This document shows, piece by piece, positions 33,376-42,290 of a stretch of 64,000 bases of DNA. A program made the position numbers and the translations under genes. The notes under the pieces were generated by a model. It ran no database searches. It was not told where the DNA came from and worked only from the letters and a program-made list of their open reading frames with translations. The DNA comes from Betaproteobacteria bacterium (GTDB taxonomy: Bacteria > Pseudomonadota > Gammaproteobacteria > Burkholderiales > Casimicrobiaceae), in contig JADJWJ010000004.1 of the NCBI GenBank assembly GCA_016716425.1, positions 124,001 to 188,000 of the forward strand, given 5' to 3'. How positions within the stretch are numbered: position 1 is the first letter of the stretch; each line of letters starts with the position of its first letter.

Positions 33376-35361
33376 TCATGCGCGGGCCGTACCCGTCATC
33401 GCCGCGAACTTCTCCTTGACGGCGAGCCGGTACCGGCGATCGGTCATCGCGATGAACCCGCCCAGCGCCATCAGCAGGCAGCCGCCCCAGATCCAGTCGA
33501 CGAACGGCTTCACGTAGAGTCGCAGCGCCCAGGCGCCCGACACCCCCTTGTCGGTGACCGGCTCGCCGAGCGACACGTAGCGGTCGCCCAGGAAGCCCGT
33601 GTCGATCGCGGCCTCGGTCATCGGCATGCCGGTCGCGTTGTAGATGCGCTTCTCGGGACGCAGCGTCTTGACGAGTTCGCCGTTGCGGCGCATCTCGACC
33701 ACACCCGACATGCCCGCGTAGTTCGGGCCGTTCACCGGTACGACGCCGCGGAACGTGAAGTCGTAGCCGGCCACGCTTTCGGTCTGCCCGACGTCCATCG
33801 TGACGTTCTTCTCGATGCCGTAGCTGTTCACCATCGTGACGCCGACGATGAACGCGGCCACACCCAGATGCGCGAGCAGCATGCCGTACCACGCAGCCGA
33901 ATTGGCGGCGAGCTTCGCGCCGAGGCCCTGCTGCGGCGCGTTGGCAAGCCGCTGGATCACCAGCGTCGCCGTCGCGGCGACGATCCACAGCGCGAGGAAG
34001 AGCCCGATCGCGATCAGCGGCGACCAGCGGCCCATCGCGAACGGGATCAGCACGGCGGTGACGACGGCCACGCCCAGCGCCCACTTGAGCCGCGTCCACA
34101 GGTCGGGCAGCTCGGCGCGCCGCCAGGCGGCGATCGGACCGATGCCGATCAGGAACGCGAGCGGCGCCATCAGCGGGAAGAACACCGAGTCGAAGTACGG
34201 CGGCCCGACGGAGATCTTGCCGAGGTTCAGCGCGTCGAGGAACAGCGGGTACAGCGTGCCGAGCAGCACGCTTGCCGTCGCGACGATCAGCAGCACGTTG
34301 TTGGCGAGCAGCAGCGATTCGCGCGACACCGGGGCGAAGCCGGCGCCGCCGCCGACCGTGCCGGCGCGCGCCGCGTACAACGTCAGCGAGGCGCCGATCA
34401 CGATCACGAGGAAGGCGAGGATGAACACGCCGCGCGCCGGGTCGGTCGCGAACGCGTGGACGGACGTCAGCACCCCCGAGCGCACGAGGAACGTGCCGAG
34501 CAGCGACAGCGAGAACGCGACGATCGCCAGCAGCACCGTCCAGCTCTTGAACGTGCCGCGCTTCTCGGTGACGGCCAGCGAGTGCAGCAGCGCGGTGCCG
34601 ACGAGCCACGGCATGAACGACGCGTTCTCGACGGGATCCCAGAACCACCAGCCGCCCCAGCCGAGCTCGTAGTACGCCCACCAGCTGCCGAGCGCGATGC
34701 CGATGGTCAGGAACGACCACGCGGCGGTCGTCCACGGCCGCGACCAGCGTGCCCACGTCGCGTCGAGCTTGCCACCGATCAGCGCGGCGATCGAGAAGGC
34801 GAACGCGACCGAGAACCCGACGTAGCCCATGTAGAGCATCGGCGGGTGGATCACCATGCCCGGGTCCTGCAGCAGCGGATTCAGGTCGCGCCCTTCCGGC
34901 GCCGCCGGCACGAGGCGCAGGAACGGGTTCGACGTGAACAGCATGAACAGCAGAAAGCCGATGCCGATCAGTCCCATCACGGCGAGGACGCGCGCCTGCA
35001 GCACGGCGGGCAGGTTGCGCGAGCGCAGCGCGACGACCGTCGCCCAGCCGGTCAGCATCAGCACCCACAGCAGCAGCGAGCCCTCGTGCGAGCCCCAGGT
35101 CGCGGCGATCCGGTACTGCAGCGGCAGCTGCGTGTTCGAGTGCTGCGCGACCAGCTCCACCGAGAAGTCGCTGGTCGCGAAGCTCCAGCCGAGGCAGACG
35201 AACGCGAAGGAGACGAGGATGAACTGCACGATCGCGGCCGGCCTGGCGATCGCCATCAGCGCGGCGTCGCGGCGGTGGGCGCCGACCAGCGGCAGCGTGC
35301 CCTGCGCGACGGCGACGAGCAGCGCGAGGATGAGCGCGAAGTGGCCGAGTTCGGGGATCAT
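33376..35361 (-). CDS. ccmF: Haem lyase CcmF
   Basis: CcmF receives haem from CcmE and joins it to apocytochrome c. The product is 661 residues with about 15 helices. The haem-handling WWD domain reads WGGWWFWDPVENASFMPWL near residue 235. PGMVIHPPMLYMGYVG and GTFLVRSGVLTSVHAFA supply conserved histidines. A periplasmic domain with VAGYDFTFRGV lies near the C-terminus. The ATG overlaps the ccmE stop. Confidence 0.97.
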   Translation of the reverse strand: MIPELGHFALILALLVAVAQGTLPLVGAHRRDAALMAIARPAAIVQFILVSFAFVCLGWSFATSDFSVELVAQHSNTQLPLQYRIAATWGSHEGSLLLWVLMLTGWATVVALRSRNLPAVLQARVLAVMGLIGIGFLLFMLFTSNPFLRLVPAAPEGRDLNPLLQDPGMVIHPPMLYMGYVGFSVAFAFSIAALIGGKLDATWARWSRPWTTAAWSFLTIGIALGSWWAYYELGWGGWWFWDPVENASFMPWLVGTALLHSLAVTEKRGTFKSWTVLLAIVAFSLSLLGTFLVRSGVLTSVHAFATDPARGVFILAFLVIVIGASLTLYAARAGTVGGGAGFAPVSRESLLLANNVLLIVATASVLLGTLYPLFLDALNLGKISVGPPYFDSVFFPLMAPLAFLIGIGPIAAWRRAELPDLWTRLKWALGVAVVTAVLIPFAMGRWSPLIAIGLFLALWIVAATATLVIQRLANAPQQGLGAKLAANSAAWYGMLLAHLGVAAFIVGVTMVNSYGIEKNVTMDVGQTESVAGYDFTFRGVVPVNGPNYAGMSGVVEMRRNGELVKTLRPEKRIYNATGMPMTEAAIDTGFLGDRYVSLGEPVTDKGVSGAWALRLYVKPFVDWIWGGCLLMALGGFIAMTDRRYRLAVKEKFAAMTGTARA

Positions 35362-35822
35362 TGGGATTCCTTCAGCGTCGACACCGACATGCCCTTGCCC
35401 TTGTGCGCCTGCTCGACGGCGGCGGCGGCCTCCGGCGGCATGTAGTTCTCGTCGTGCTTGGCGAGGACCTCGGTCGCGCGGAACGTGCCGTCGGGCCCGA
35501 GCGAACCCTGCGCGACCACGCCCTTGCCCTCCTTGAAGAGGTCGGGCAAGAGGCCGCTGTACACGACCGGCACGCGCTGCGCGGTGTCGGTCACGACGAA
35601 CGTCACCTCGACCGAGTTGGGGATGCGCTTGACGCTGCCGTCCTCGACGAGGCCGCCGATGCGGAACGGACGGCCCTGCGGCGCCTCCTTCTGCGCGACC
35701 TGCGTGGGCGTGAAGAAGAACACGAGGTTCGACTGGAACGCGTTCAGGACCAGCGCGACGGCGACGCCGAGCACGGCGACCCCGGCGGCGATCCACGCGA
35801 AGCGGCGATGGCGAGCTTTCAT
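35358..35822 (-). CDS. ccmE: Haem chaperone CcmE
   Basis: CcmE binds haem covalently in the periplasm and passes it to CcmF. It is 154 residues with an N-terminal anchor (IAAGVAVLGVAVALVLNAF). The OB-fold core includes RPFRIGGLVEDGSVKR. The haem-attaching histidine is His123 in KHDENYMPPE, with Tyr127 as the axial ligand. It overlaps ccmD before and ccmF after by four bases each. Confidence 0.97.
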   Translation of the reverse strand: MKARHRRFAWIAAGVAVLGVAVALVLNAFQSNLVFFFTPTQVAQKEAPQGRPFRIGGLVEDGSVKRIPNSVEVTFVVTDTAQRVPVVYSGLLPDLFKEGKGVVAQGSLGPDGTFRATEVLAKHDENYMPPEAAAAVEQAHKGKGMSVSTLKESQ

Positions 35823-35977
35823 TTCGGTTGCTCCGGACGCGTGGCGGCGGCGAGCCGGGCGGCAGCCCGGCGGCGCGCGCGCACGCTGACGATTTCGACG
35901 ACGATTGCGATGGCGGCCACGCCGTAGGAGCCCCAGACGTAGAAGGCGTAGCCGCCCATCGCCAGGAATTCGCTCAT
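35819..35977 (-). CDS. ccmD: Haem exporter accessory protein CcmD
   Basis: CcmD is a small membrane protein that releases holo-CcmE from CcmABC. The frame encodes 52 residues: MSEFLAMGGYAFYVWGSYGV, one helix, then an arginine- and alanine-rich cytosolic tail (RARRRAAARLAA). It matches family length and topology and lies exactly between ccmC and ccmE, with an ATGA overlap with ccmE. Confidence 0.93.
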   Translation of the reverse strand: MSEFLAMGGYAFYVWGSYGVAAIAIVVEIVSVRARRRAAARLAAATRPEQPK

Positions 35978-35987
35978 GCTTCGGTCC

Positions 35988-36731
35988 TCATGCGACGGCG
36001 CTCCGCAACTTCGGCAGTTCCGCGACCCACGCCGCGCCGCGCTCGCGCTCGAGAATGATCGCCTGCACGCGCCACAGCACGACGGCGATCGCGTAGAACC
36101 ACGCGGCGAACGACATCACCAGCATGCCCAGCAGCATGATCGAAGCCATCTTCGGCGCCGCGGTGAGGCTCACGGACGCACCCTGGTGCAGCGTGTTCCA
36201 CCACTGCACCGAGAAGTAGATGATCGGGATGTTGACGCTGCCCACGATCGTCAGCACCGCGCACGCGCGGTCGGCGCGCCGCGGGTCGTCGATCGCGCTG
36301 CGCAGCGCCATCACGCCGAAGTACAGGAACAGCAGGATCAGCTCGGACGTCATCCGCGCGTCCCACGCCCAGTACGTGCCCCACGTCGGCCGGCCCCACA
36401 GCGCGCCGGTCCACAGCGCAACGAACGTCATGATCGCGCCGGTGGGGGCCAACGCCTGCGCCATCATCGCGGACAGCCGCGTGTTGAACGACAGCGCCAG
36501 CACGCTCCAGAAGCCCATCACCAGGTACACGAACATCGACATCCACGCGGAGGGCACGTGGATGAAGATGATCCGGTACGCCTCGCCCTGCTGGAAGTCG
36601 GTCGGCGCGATGCCGAAGCCGATCCAGAGGCCGGCGACCGTGCACAGCAGCGCGGCGCCGGCGAACCACGGCGCCATCATGCCCGCGAGCGGGTAGAACG
36701 CGGCCGGCGACGAATAGCGGTAGAGGCTCAT
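35988..36731 (-). CDS. ccmC: Haem exporter protein CcmC
   Basis: CcmC loads haem onto CcmE. The ATG at 36731 gives 247 residues with six helices. The WWD motif reads WGTYWAWDARMTSELILLFL. FIHVPSAWMSMFVYLVMGFW and VQWWNTLHQGASV carry the two haem-ligand histidines. It follows ccmB by 13 bases. A longer frame upstream overlaps ccmB and is not supported. Confidence 0.96.
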   Translation of the reverse strand: MSLYRYSSPAAFYPLAGMMAPWFAGAALLCTVAGLWIGFGIAPTDFQQGEAYRIIFIHVPSAWMSMFVYLVMGFWSVLALSFNTRLSAMMAQALAPTGAIMTFVALWTGALWGRPTWGTYWAWDARMTSELILLFLYFGVMALRSAIDDPRRADRACAVLTIVGSVNIPIIYFSVQWWNTLHQGASVSLTAAPKMASIMLLGMLVMSFAAWFYAIAVVLWRVQAIILERERGAAWVAELPKLRSAVA

Positions 36732-36744
36732 CGTTCGTATGCGG

Positions 36745-37455
36745 TCAGTCGAGAGCGATCCGGATGCCCGCCGCCGTCGCGAACGGCGCGCCGACGAACG
36801 CGAGCAACAGTCCCGCGCCCAGCAGCGACAGGTTGGCCGACGCGGACAACCCCGCGCGCACGGCGTCGGCGGCACCCGCGCCGAAGATCAGCACCGGCAC
36901 GTAGAGTGGGAGGATCAGCAGCGCGAGCAGGCTGCCGCCGCCGCGCACGCCCAGCGTCAGCGACGCGCCGATCGCGCCCAGCAGCGACAGAATCGGCGTG
37001 CCGATCAGCAGCGACAGCGTGACGACCGTGAGCGCCGGCACGTCGAGGCCATACTGCAGCCCGAGCAGCGGCGCCAGCACGACGATCGGCAGGCCGGTCG
37101 TCAGCCAATGCGCGAGGATCTTGCCGAAGACGAGGGCGGGCATCGGGTACGGCGACAATGCGATCTGCTCCAGCGTGCCGTCGGCGAAGTCGCTGGCGAA
37201 GAGCCGCGGCAGCGACAGGAGCGACGCCAGCAAGGCGGCGACCCACAGCACGCCGGGCCCCATCGTCGCGAGCAGGGTCTTCTCCGGCGACGACGCCAGC
37301 GGGAACAGCGTGACCACGATCACGTAGAACAGCAACTGGACGCCGAGTTCCGCCCGCGAGCGCAGCGCGAGCTTCAGGTCGCGTGCGACGGCCCACCGCA
37401 GCGCGCCGAAGGCGCCGTACGGCGATTCCGTAGCGGTGGTTGCGGTGGCGCTCAT
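36745..37455 (-). CDS. ccmB: Haem exporter permease CcmB
   Basis: CcmB is the membrane subunit of the CcmAB ABC module that powers release of holo-CcmE. The ATG at 37455 overlaps the ccmA stop, giving 236 residues. Six helices and the typical ELGVQLLFYVIVVTLFPLAS, FASDFADGTLEQIALSPYPM and GTPILSLLGAIGASLTLGVR segments are present. Length is normal. Confidence 0.96.
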   Translation of the reverse strand: MSATATTATESPYGAFGALRWAVARDLKLALRSRAELGVQLLFYVIVVTLFPLASSPEKTLLATMGPGVLWVAALLASLLSLPRLFASDFADGTLEQIALSPYPMPALVFGKILAHWLTTGLPIVVLAPLLGLQYGLDVPALTVVTLSLLIGTPILSLLGAIGASLTLGVRGGGSLLALLILPLYVPVLIFGAGAADAVRAGLSASANLSLLGAGLLLAFVGAPFATAAGIRIALD

Positions 37456-38081
37456 CCCATCACGAGCCGGTCGACGGCGTCGGTCGGCAGGTCGAGCGGC
37501 TGGTGCGTCGCCGCGATCACCGCGCCGCCGGAGTCGAGTTGGCGCGCGATCAGTTCGGCCAGCAGGCCCAGTCCCGTCGTGTCCAGCGCGGTGGCCGGCT
37601 CGTCGAGCAGCCACAGCGGCCGCGCGAGCAGCGCAAGCCGGGCGAGACCGATGCGTCGCCGCTGTCCCTGCGACAGCACGCGCGCCGGCAGCAGGCGCTT
37701 CTCCGCGAGCGCCGCGGCGGCGAGCGCCGCACGCAGATCCGCGTCGGACGGCTCCGCGCCCGACAGCGAAACGAGCGAGCGCAGGTTCTCCTCGGCCGTC
37801 AGCTCGTCCTTCAACGCCGCGAAGTGACCGGCGTAGAGCGTCTCCTCGCGCAACCCGGCCGCGTACGGCACGACCGCTTCGCCGCGCCAGCGGATCGTGC
37901 CGCCGGCCGGCAGCGTCAGGCCGGCCAGGATGCGCAGCAGCGTGGTCTTGCCGGTGCCGTTGGGTCCCGTGATCACCAGCGCCTTGCCCGCAGCCACGCT
38001 GAAGCCCAAGCCCGCGAACAGCATCGAGTCGCCGCGGCGGGCGGCCAGATCCTGCGCTTCGAGGAGGGCGGGTACGGTCAC
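37452..38081 (-). CDS. ccmA: Haem exporter ATP-binding protein CcmA
   Basis: CcmA is the ATPase of the CcmAB module. The 209-residue product starts with GTG. Walker A is GPNGTGKTT at 39-47, the signature is LSQGQRRRIGLARL, and Walker B is LWLLDEPATALD. GMTVPALLEA-like start sits 5 bases after a weak GAGG-poor site. It follows a promoter-like -10 in an AT-rich patch, so the ccmA-H operon probably begins here. Confidence 0.96.
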   Translation of the reverse strand: MTVPALLEAQDLAARRGDSMLFAGLGFSVAAGKALVITGPNGTGKTTLLRILAGLTLPAGGTIRWRGEAVVPYAAGLREETLYAGHFAALKDELTAEENLRSLVSLSGAEPSDADLRAALAAAALAEKRLLPARVLSQGQRRRIGLARLALLARPLWLLDEPATALDTTGLGLLAELIARQLDSGGAVIAATHQPLDLPTDAVDRLVMG

Positions 38082-38139
38082 GGGACGAGAGCGGGGCAGG
38101 CGCCGGGTCGGGGCGCGCGGTGTTTGTCGTAAATTGTTG

Positions 38140-38170
38140 ATTATACAATGAAATGACGATTCGCCGTCAG
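38140..38170 (-). promoter_or_regulatory. Candidate promoter of ccmA-H
   Basis: On the minus strand a perfect TATAAT lies at 38145-38140, inside the only clearly AT-rich patch of the region. CTGACG 19 bases upstream is a fair -35 (four of six) at long spacing and lies in the end of ccmI. Transcription would begin near 38133, about 50 bases before ccmA. Confidence 0.5.
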
Positions 38171-39510
38171 GGCACGACGCGGTCGATGGTCACGCGGATG
38201 TCGCGGGCGCCGGGTGCCACCGGCGCGCTGGTCCCGGTCAGGTCGCCGGGCTGCAGCATCGCGTTGCCGGACTTCGACACCCGCGCCTCGACGACGATGC
38301 GCTTCGCCTTGGAAATGGTCGTCGCGTCGGACATCGCCATCGCGTCGCTCATCGAGAACGACTTCGGCAGATCGGAGCCCGAAAGCTTGAGCGCGGCCAA
38401 CGGCATCCGCGACCCGTCGGGGTCGCGCGCGAGCACGAATACGGTGTCGCCGGGCGCGATCCTGCCGGCGAGCCTGGGGTCGATCTCGACGCGGCCTTCG
38501 ATGGTCGCCGCGCCGGGTGTCGCGGGCGAGGCGGGCAATGCGGGCGACGCGGTCGAAGCGGACGGCGCCGCCCTGGGCGACGGCGCGGCCACGACGGCGG
38601 CCGGCGACGCGGGCGCCTTCGCGGCCGCGGCGCTCGACGGCGGCGGCGTCACGCCGATCTCCTTCAGCGCCGCGTCGACCTCGGCGACGTTGGGGCTGTC
38701 CGGCGGCAGGCTGGCGCGCAGCTTCGTCCACAGCTTCGCCGCGGTGGCGCGGTCGTTGCGCTCGAGCGCGGCGGAGCCGGCCAGCGCGAGCGCCTTCTGG
38801 TAATCGGGATCGACGGCGAGCGCCTTGTCGAGAAGCTCGGTCGGGAGGCCGCCCAGCGTTTGTCCCTGCGACTGCGCGACCGCCTCCGCCCACTCCGTGT
38901 AGACGATGGCGTTGGGCGGCAGGCGTTTGGCGGCCTCGCCGTACGCCATCGCCGCCGCCTCGAAGCGGCCAAGCACGCGATAGGAGCGGCCGAGCATCGC
39001 CCAGCCTTCGCCGTCGTCGGGATTGGCCTGCAGCCGCTTGGCGAGGCCGTCGACGATCGACGCCATCTGCGGATCCTGGGCCGGGTCCTTCAGGTTGGCG
39101 TGGCCGACGGCCGCGGTGGGCGCCGCCGCCGTCAACGCTGCCGGGTTGCCGATTGAAAAATAGATCGCGCCGGCAACGACGGGCACCAACGCGACGATGA
39201 CGATCGCGGCGATCCAGCGCGGGTGCTCGTTGACCGGGCGCGCCCCCGCTGGGGCATCCTGCTGCAATTCCGCGCCGAAACGCGCGGCCAGGTCGGCCAA
39301 CGCGGCGTCGCGCTCTTCCGCGGTGATCGCATTCGCCGCGAAGTCGGCCTCGATCTGCCGCTTGTGGTCGCGGAACACCGCCGTGGCCGCCGAGGCGTCG
39401 CCCGGGCCATCGACCGCGGCGCGGCGCCGCAGGAGCGGCGGGACGAGGAACGCCAGCGTTCCCACCAGCAAAGCGAACGCGAACAGCCAGAAGATCGGTG
39501 ACGAGACCAT
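38167..39510 (-). CDS. ccmI: Cytochrome c biogenesis protein CcmI (CycH)
   Basis: CcmI brings apocytochrome c to the CcmFH lyase. From the ATG at 39510 the product is 447 residues. Two helices (IFWLFAFALLVGTLAFLVPP near 6 and IAAIVIVALVPVVAGAIYF near 100) flank a cytosolic loop. TPR repeats follow (WAMLGRSYRVLGRFEAAAMA). After an alanine- and proline-rich linker the C-terminal beta domain reads DTVFVLARDPDGSRMPLAAL. It is placed before ccmA and not after ccmH, and is separated from it by a promoter-like element. Confidence 0.92.
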   Translation of the reverse strand: MVSSPIFWLFAFALLVGTLAFLVPPLLRRRAAVDGPGDASAATAVFRDHKRQIEADFAANAITAEERDAALADLAARFGAELQQDAPAGARPVNEHPRWIAAIVIVALVPVVAGAIYFSIGNPAALTAAAPTAAVGHANLKDPAQDPQMASIVDGLAKRLQANPDDGEGWAMLGRSYRVLGRFEAAAMAYGEAAKRLPPNAIVYTEWAEAVAQSQGQTLGGLPTELLDKALAVDPDYQKALALAGSAALERNDRATAAKLWTKLRASLPPDSPNVAEVDAALKEIGVTPPPSSAAAAKAPASPAAVVAAPSPRAAPSASTASPALPASPATPGAATIEGRVEIDPRLAGRIAPGDTVFVLARDPDGSRMPLAALKLSGSDLPKSFSMSDAMAMSDATTISKAKRIVVEARVSKSGNAMLQPGDLTGTSAPVAPGARDIRVTIDRVVP

Positions 39511-39568
39511 GCCCGGTGGGGCGCGGGCACGCGTTTCGCCCCGCGCGGGACGCCAAGGAGGAGCCCGG

Positions 39569-39574
39569 ATTATA
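39569..39574 (-). promoter_or_regulatory. -10-like element before ccmI
   Basis: A perfect TATAAT on the minus strand 60 bases before the ccmI ATG. No convincing -35 exists at 16-18 bases, so this is only a candidate. Confidence 0.3.
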
Positions 39575-39692
39575 ACCGTGGGGGTTACACCCCATTGTTG
39601 ACGCAGCGCAGACTCCCGGCGGGGCACCGGGCGCGGCGGGCCGTTGGATTATCATGGAAAGCCCAGCCCCAGCTGCGCACGGAAAAGCCACC

Positions 39693-41984
39693 ATGCCGGA
39701 CAAGGAAATCCGCGAGGCCTCGCTCGAATACCACCGGCTGCCCACGCCCGGCAAGATCGCGCTGACCGCCACCAAGCAGCTCACGAACCAGCGCGACCTC
39801 GCGCTCGCCTACACGCCCGGGGTGGCCGCCGTCTGCGACGAGATCGTCCGCGACCCGCGCGAGGCGTCGAACCTGACCGCGCGGGGCAACCTCGTCGCCG
39901 TCGTGACCAACGGCACCGCCGTGCTCGGGCTGGGCGCCATCGGGCCGCTGGCCGCGAAGCCGGTGATGGAGGGCAAGGCGGTGCTGTTCAAGAAGTTCGC
40001 CGGCCTCGACTGCTTCGACATCGAGTTGAACGAGCGCGACCCGGACAAGCTCGTCGACATGATCGTCGCGCTGGAGCCCACGTTCGGCGGCATCAACCTC
40101 GAGGACATCAAGGCGCCCGAGTGCTTCTACATCGAGCGGAAGTGCCGCGAGCGGATGAAGATCCCGGTGTTTCACGACGACCAGCACGGCACGGCGATCA
40201 TCGTCGGCGCGGCGATCGTCAACGGGCTGCGCGTCGTCGGCAAGGAGATGGACCGCGTCAAGCTCGTCTGCTCGGGCGCGGGTGCTGCGGCGCTCGCGTG
40301 CCTCGACCTGCTCGTCAGCCTGGGGGTGCAGCGCGAGAACATCTGGGTCGCCGACATCGAGGGCGTGGTCTACGCCGGGCGCACCAAGCTCATGGACGAG
40401 CAGAAGGCGAAGTACGCGCAGAAGACCGACGCGCGCACGCTCGCCCAGATCCTGCCGGGTGCGGACGTCTTCCTCGGGCTGTCCGCGGGCGGCGTGCTGA
40501 AGGCCGAGTGGCTGCCGTCGATGGCGGCGTCGCCGTTGATCCTGGCGCTCGCCAATCCCGATCCGGAGATCATGCCGGACGTGGCGAAGGCCGCGCGGCC
40601 CGACGCGGTGATCGCGACCGGGCGCTCGGACTTTCCGAACCAGACCAACAACGTGCTGTGCTTCCCGTTCATCTTTCGCGGCGCGCTCGACGTCGGCGCC
40701 ACGCAGATCAACGAGGAGATGAAGCTCGCCGCCGTGCGCGCGATCGCCGACCTCGCGATGGCCGAGCAGTCGGACATCGTCGCGCACGCGTACAACGTCG
40801 AGAACCTGCGCTTCGGCCCCGAGTACCTGATCCCGAAGCCGTTCGACCCGCGGCTCATCGTGATGATCGCGCCGGCCGTGGCGAAGGCCGCGATGGACAC
40901 CGGCGTGGCCACGCGCCCGCTGGCCGACCTCGACGCCTACCGCGAGAAGTTGACGCAGTTCGTCTACCACTCGGGCCTGCTGATGAAGCCGATCTTCGCC
41001 GCGGCGAAGGCCGCGCCGCGGCGCATCATCTACGCCGAGGGCGAGGACGAGCGCGTGCTGCGCGCCGTGCAGGTTGTCGTCGACGAGGGGCTCGCGAAGC
41101 CGATCCTCGTCGGGCGGCCGGCCGTCATCGAGCGGCGCATCGAGCGCTTCGGCCTGCGCATCGAGCCGGGCCGCGACTTCCAGATCGTCAATCCGGAGTG
41201 GGACGAGCGCTACCGCGAGTTCTGGAGCGAGTACTACCGGCTGACGCAGCGCAAGGGCGTGTCGCAGGCGTACGCGCAGATCGAGATGCGGCGGCGGCTG
41301 ACGCTGATCGGGGCGATGGCGATCCACCTGGGCTACGCCGACGGCATGCTGTGCGGCACGTTCGGCACGCACGAGCTGCACCGGCAGTACGTTGACCAGG
41401 TGATCGGGCTGCGCCGCGGCATCCGCAACTACGCGGCGATGAACGCGGTGATGATGCCCAACCGCACGGTGTTCATCGCCGACACGTACGTCAACGTCGA
41501 TCCGAGCCCGGAAGAGCTGGCCGAGATCACGCTGCTCGCCGCCGACGAGATGCGCCGGTTCGGCCTGACGCCGAAGGCGGCGCTGCTGTCGCATTCGTCG
41601 TTCGGCTCGTCGACGCACCCGCAGGCGAAGAAGATGCAGACGGCGCTGGCGCTGATCAACGCGATGGACCCCGACCTCGAGGTCGAGGGCGAGATGCACG
41701 GCGACGCGGCGCTGTCGGAGGAGGTCCGGCTGGGGGCGTTCCCCAACTCGCGGCTGAAGGGCGAGGCGAACCTGCTCATCATGCCCACCCTCGACGCGGC
41801 GAACATCGCGTTCAATCTGCTCAAGGCGACCGCCGGCTCCGGCGTGACGCTCGGGCCGATCCTGCTGGGCGTGGCCAAGCCAGTGCACATCCTGACCCCA
41901 TCGGCCACCGTCCGCCGGATCGTCAACATGACGGCGCTGACCGTGGTGGACTCGACGACGCAACGGCAGCGGTCGCTGCTGTGA
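39693..41984 (+). CDS. maeB: NADP-dependent malic enzyme with phosphotransacetylase-like domain
   Basis: MaeB oxidatively decarboxylates malate to pyruvate with NADP. The ATG at 39693 (GGAAAAG upstream) gives 763 residues. The N-terminal malic domain has LAYTPGVAAVCDEIV, FHDDQHGTAIIVGAAIVNGL and the GAGAAALACLDLLVSLG nucleotide site. From about residue 430 a phosphotransacetylase-like domain follows (RIIYAEGEDERVLRAVQVVV, SSFGSSTHPQAKKMQ, NSRLKGEANLLIMPTLDAAN) that is usually regulatory and binds acetyl-CoA. Length matches E. coli MaeB (759). An ATG at 39654 in frame is less likely. Confidence 0.96.
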   Translation: MPDKEIREASLEYHRLPTPGKIALTATKQLTNQRDLALAYTPGVAAVCDEIVRDPREASNLTARGNLVAVVTNGTAVLGLGAIGPLAAKPVMEGKAVLFKKFAGLDCFDIELNERDPDKLVDMIVALEPTFGGINLEDIKAPECFYIERKCRERMKIPVFHDDQHGTAIIVGAAIVNGLRVVGKEMDRVKLVCSGAGAAALACLDLLVSLGVQRENIWVADIEGVVYAGRTKLMDEQKAKYAQKTDARTLAQILPGADVFLGLSAGGVLKAEWLPSMAASPLILALANPDPEIMPDVAKAARPDAVIATGRSDFPNQTNNVLCFPFIFRGALDVGATQINEEMKLAAVRAIADLAMAEQSDIVAHAYNVENLRFGPEYLIPKPFDPRLIVMIAPAVAKAAMDTGVATRPLADLDAYREKLTQFVYHSGLLMKPIFAAAKAAPRRIIYAEGEDERVLRAVQVVVDEGLAKPILVGRPAVIERRIERFGLRIEPGRDFQIVNPEWDERYREFWSEYYRLTQRKGVSQAYAQIEMRRRLTLIGAMAIHLGYADGMLCGTFGTHELHRQYVDQVIGLRRGIRNYAAMNAVMMPNRTVFIADTYVNVDPSPEELAEITLLAADEMRRFGLTPKAALLSHSSFGSSTHPQAKKMQTALALINAMDPDLEVEGEMHGDAALSEEVRLGAFPNSRLKGEANLLIMPTLDAANIAFNLLKATAGSGVTLGPILLGVAKPVHILTPSATVRRIVNMTALTVVDSTTQRQRSLL

Positions 41985-42033
41985 GCGGGACGTTCGGTGC
42001 CCCGCGCCCGGCACTGCGCCCGCAATGGCTCAG

Positions 42034-42122
42034 GTGTCATCCCGACCGCAGGGAGGGATCTGTTGTTGCCGGGCGTCGCTGCGTCGGGTGAAGCAGATCC
42101 CTCCCTGCGGTCGGGATGACAC
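42034..42122. repeat. Long hairpin repeat, GTCATCCCGA family, copy 1
   Basis: GTGTCATCCCGACCGCAGGG at 42034 begins a 29-base arm whose perfect reverse complement ends at 42122 (CCTGCGGTCGGGATGACAC). The loop is 31 bases. It lies between maeB and the ABC operon. A diverged sibling lies at 45114-45197, at the other end of that operon. Confidence 0.9.
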
Positions 42123-42145
42123 TTGGTGGCGGTGGCAACGTCGCG

Positions 42146-42174
42146 CTGTCATACGGCACCGAATTCGCTAAGAT
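42146..42174 (+). promoter_or_regulatory. Putative promoter of the NMT1-type ABC operon
   Basis: CTGTCA (42146-42151), 17 bases and TAAGAT (42169-42174) fit sigma-70 with four matches in each hexamer. The start would be near 42181, 110 bases before the receptor gene. No thiamine-type leader is recognisable in that leader. Confidence 0.5.
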
Positions 42175-42290
42175 TGCGCGTTGTCCTGCCCGTGGCCGGG
42201 TCCGAAGGCGAGCGCTGCGCCGCATCGGTGCAGTCGCTTCAGAAGCCGGCTGCGAGCGCCTCCCTTTCGTGCATCCCTCGGAGATCCTCC

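Noticed and set aside
42123..42290. Thiamine riboswitch before the NMT1/THI5-like receptor gene
   Set aside because: The conserved CUGAGA and ACC...GAAC elements of the TPP element are not present in the leader.
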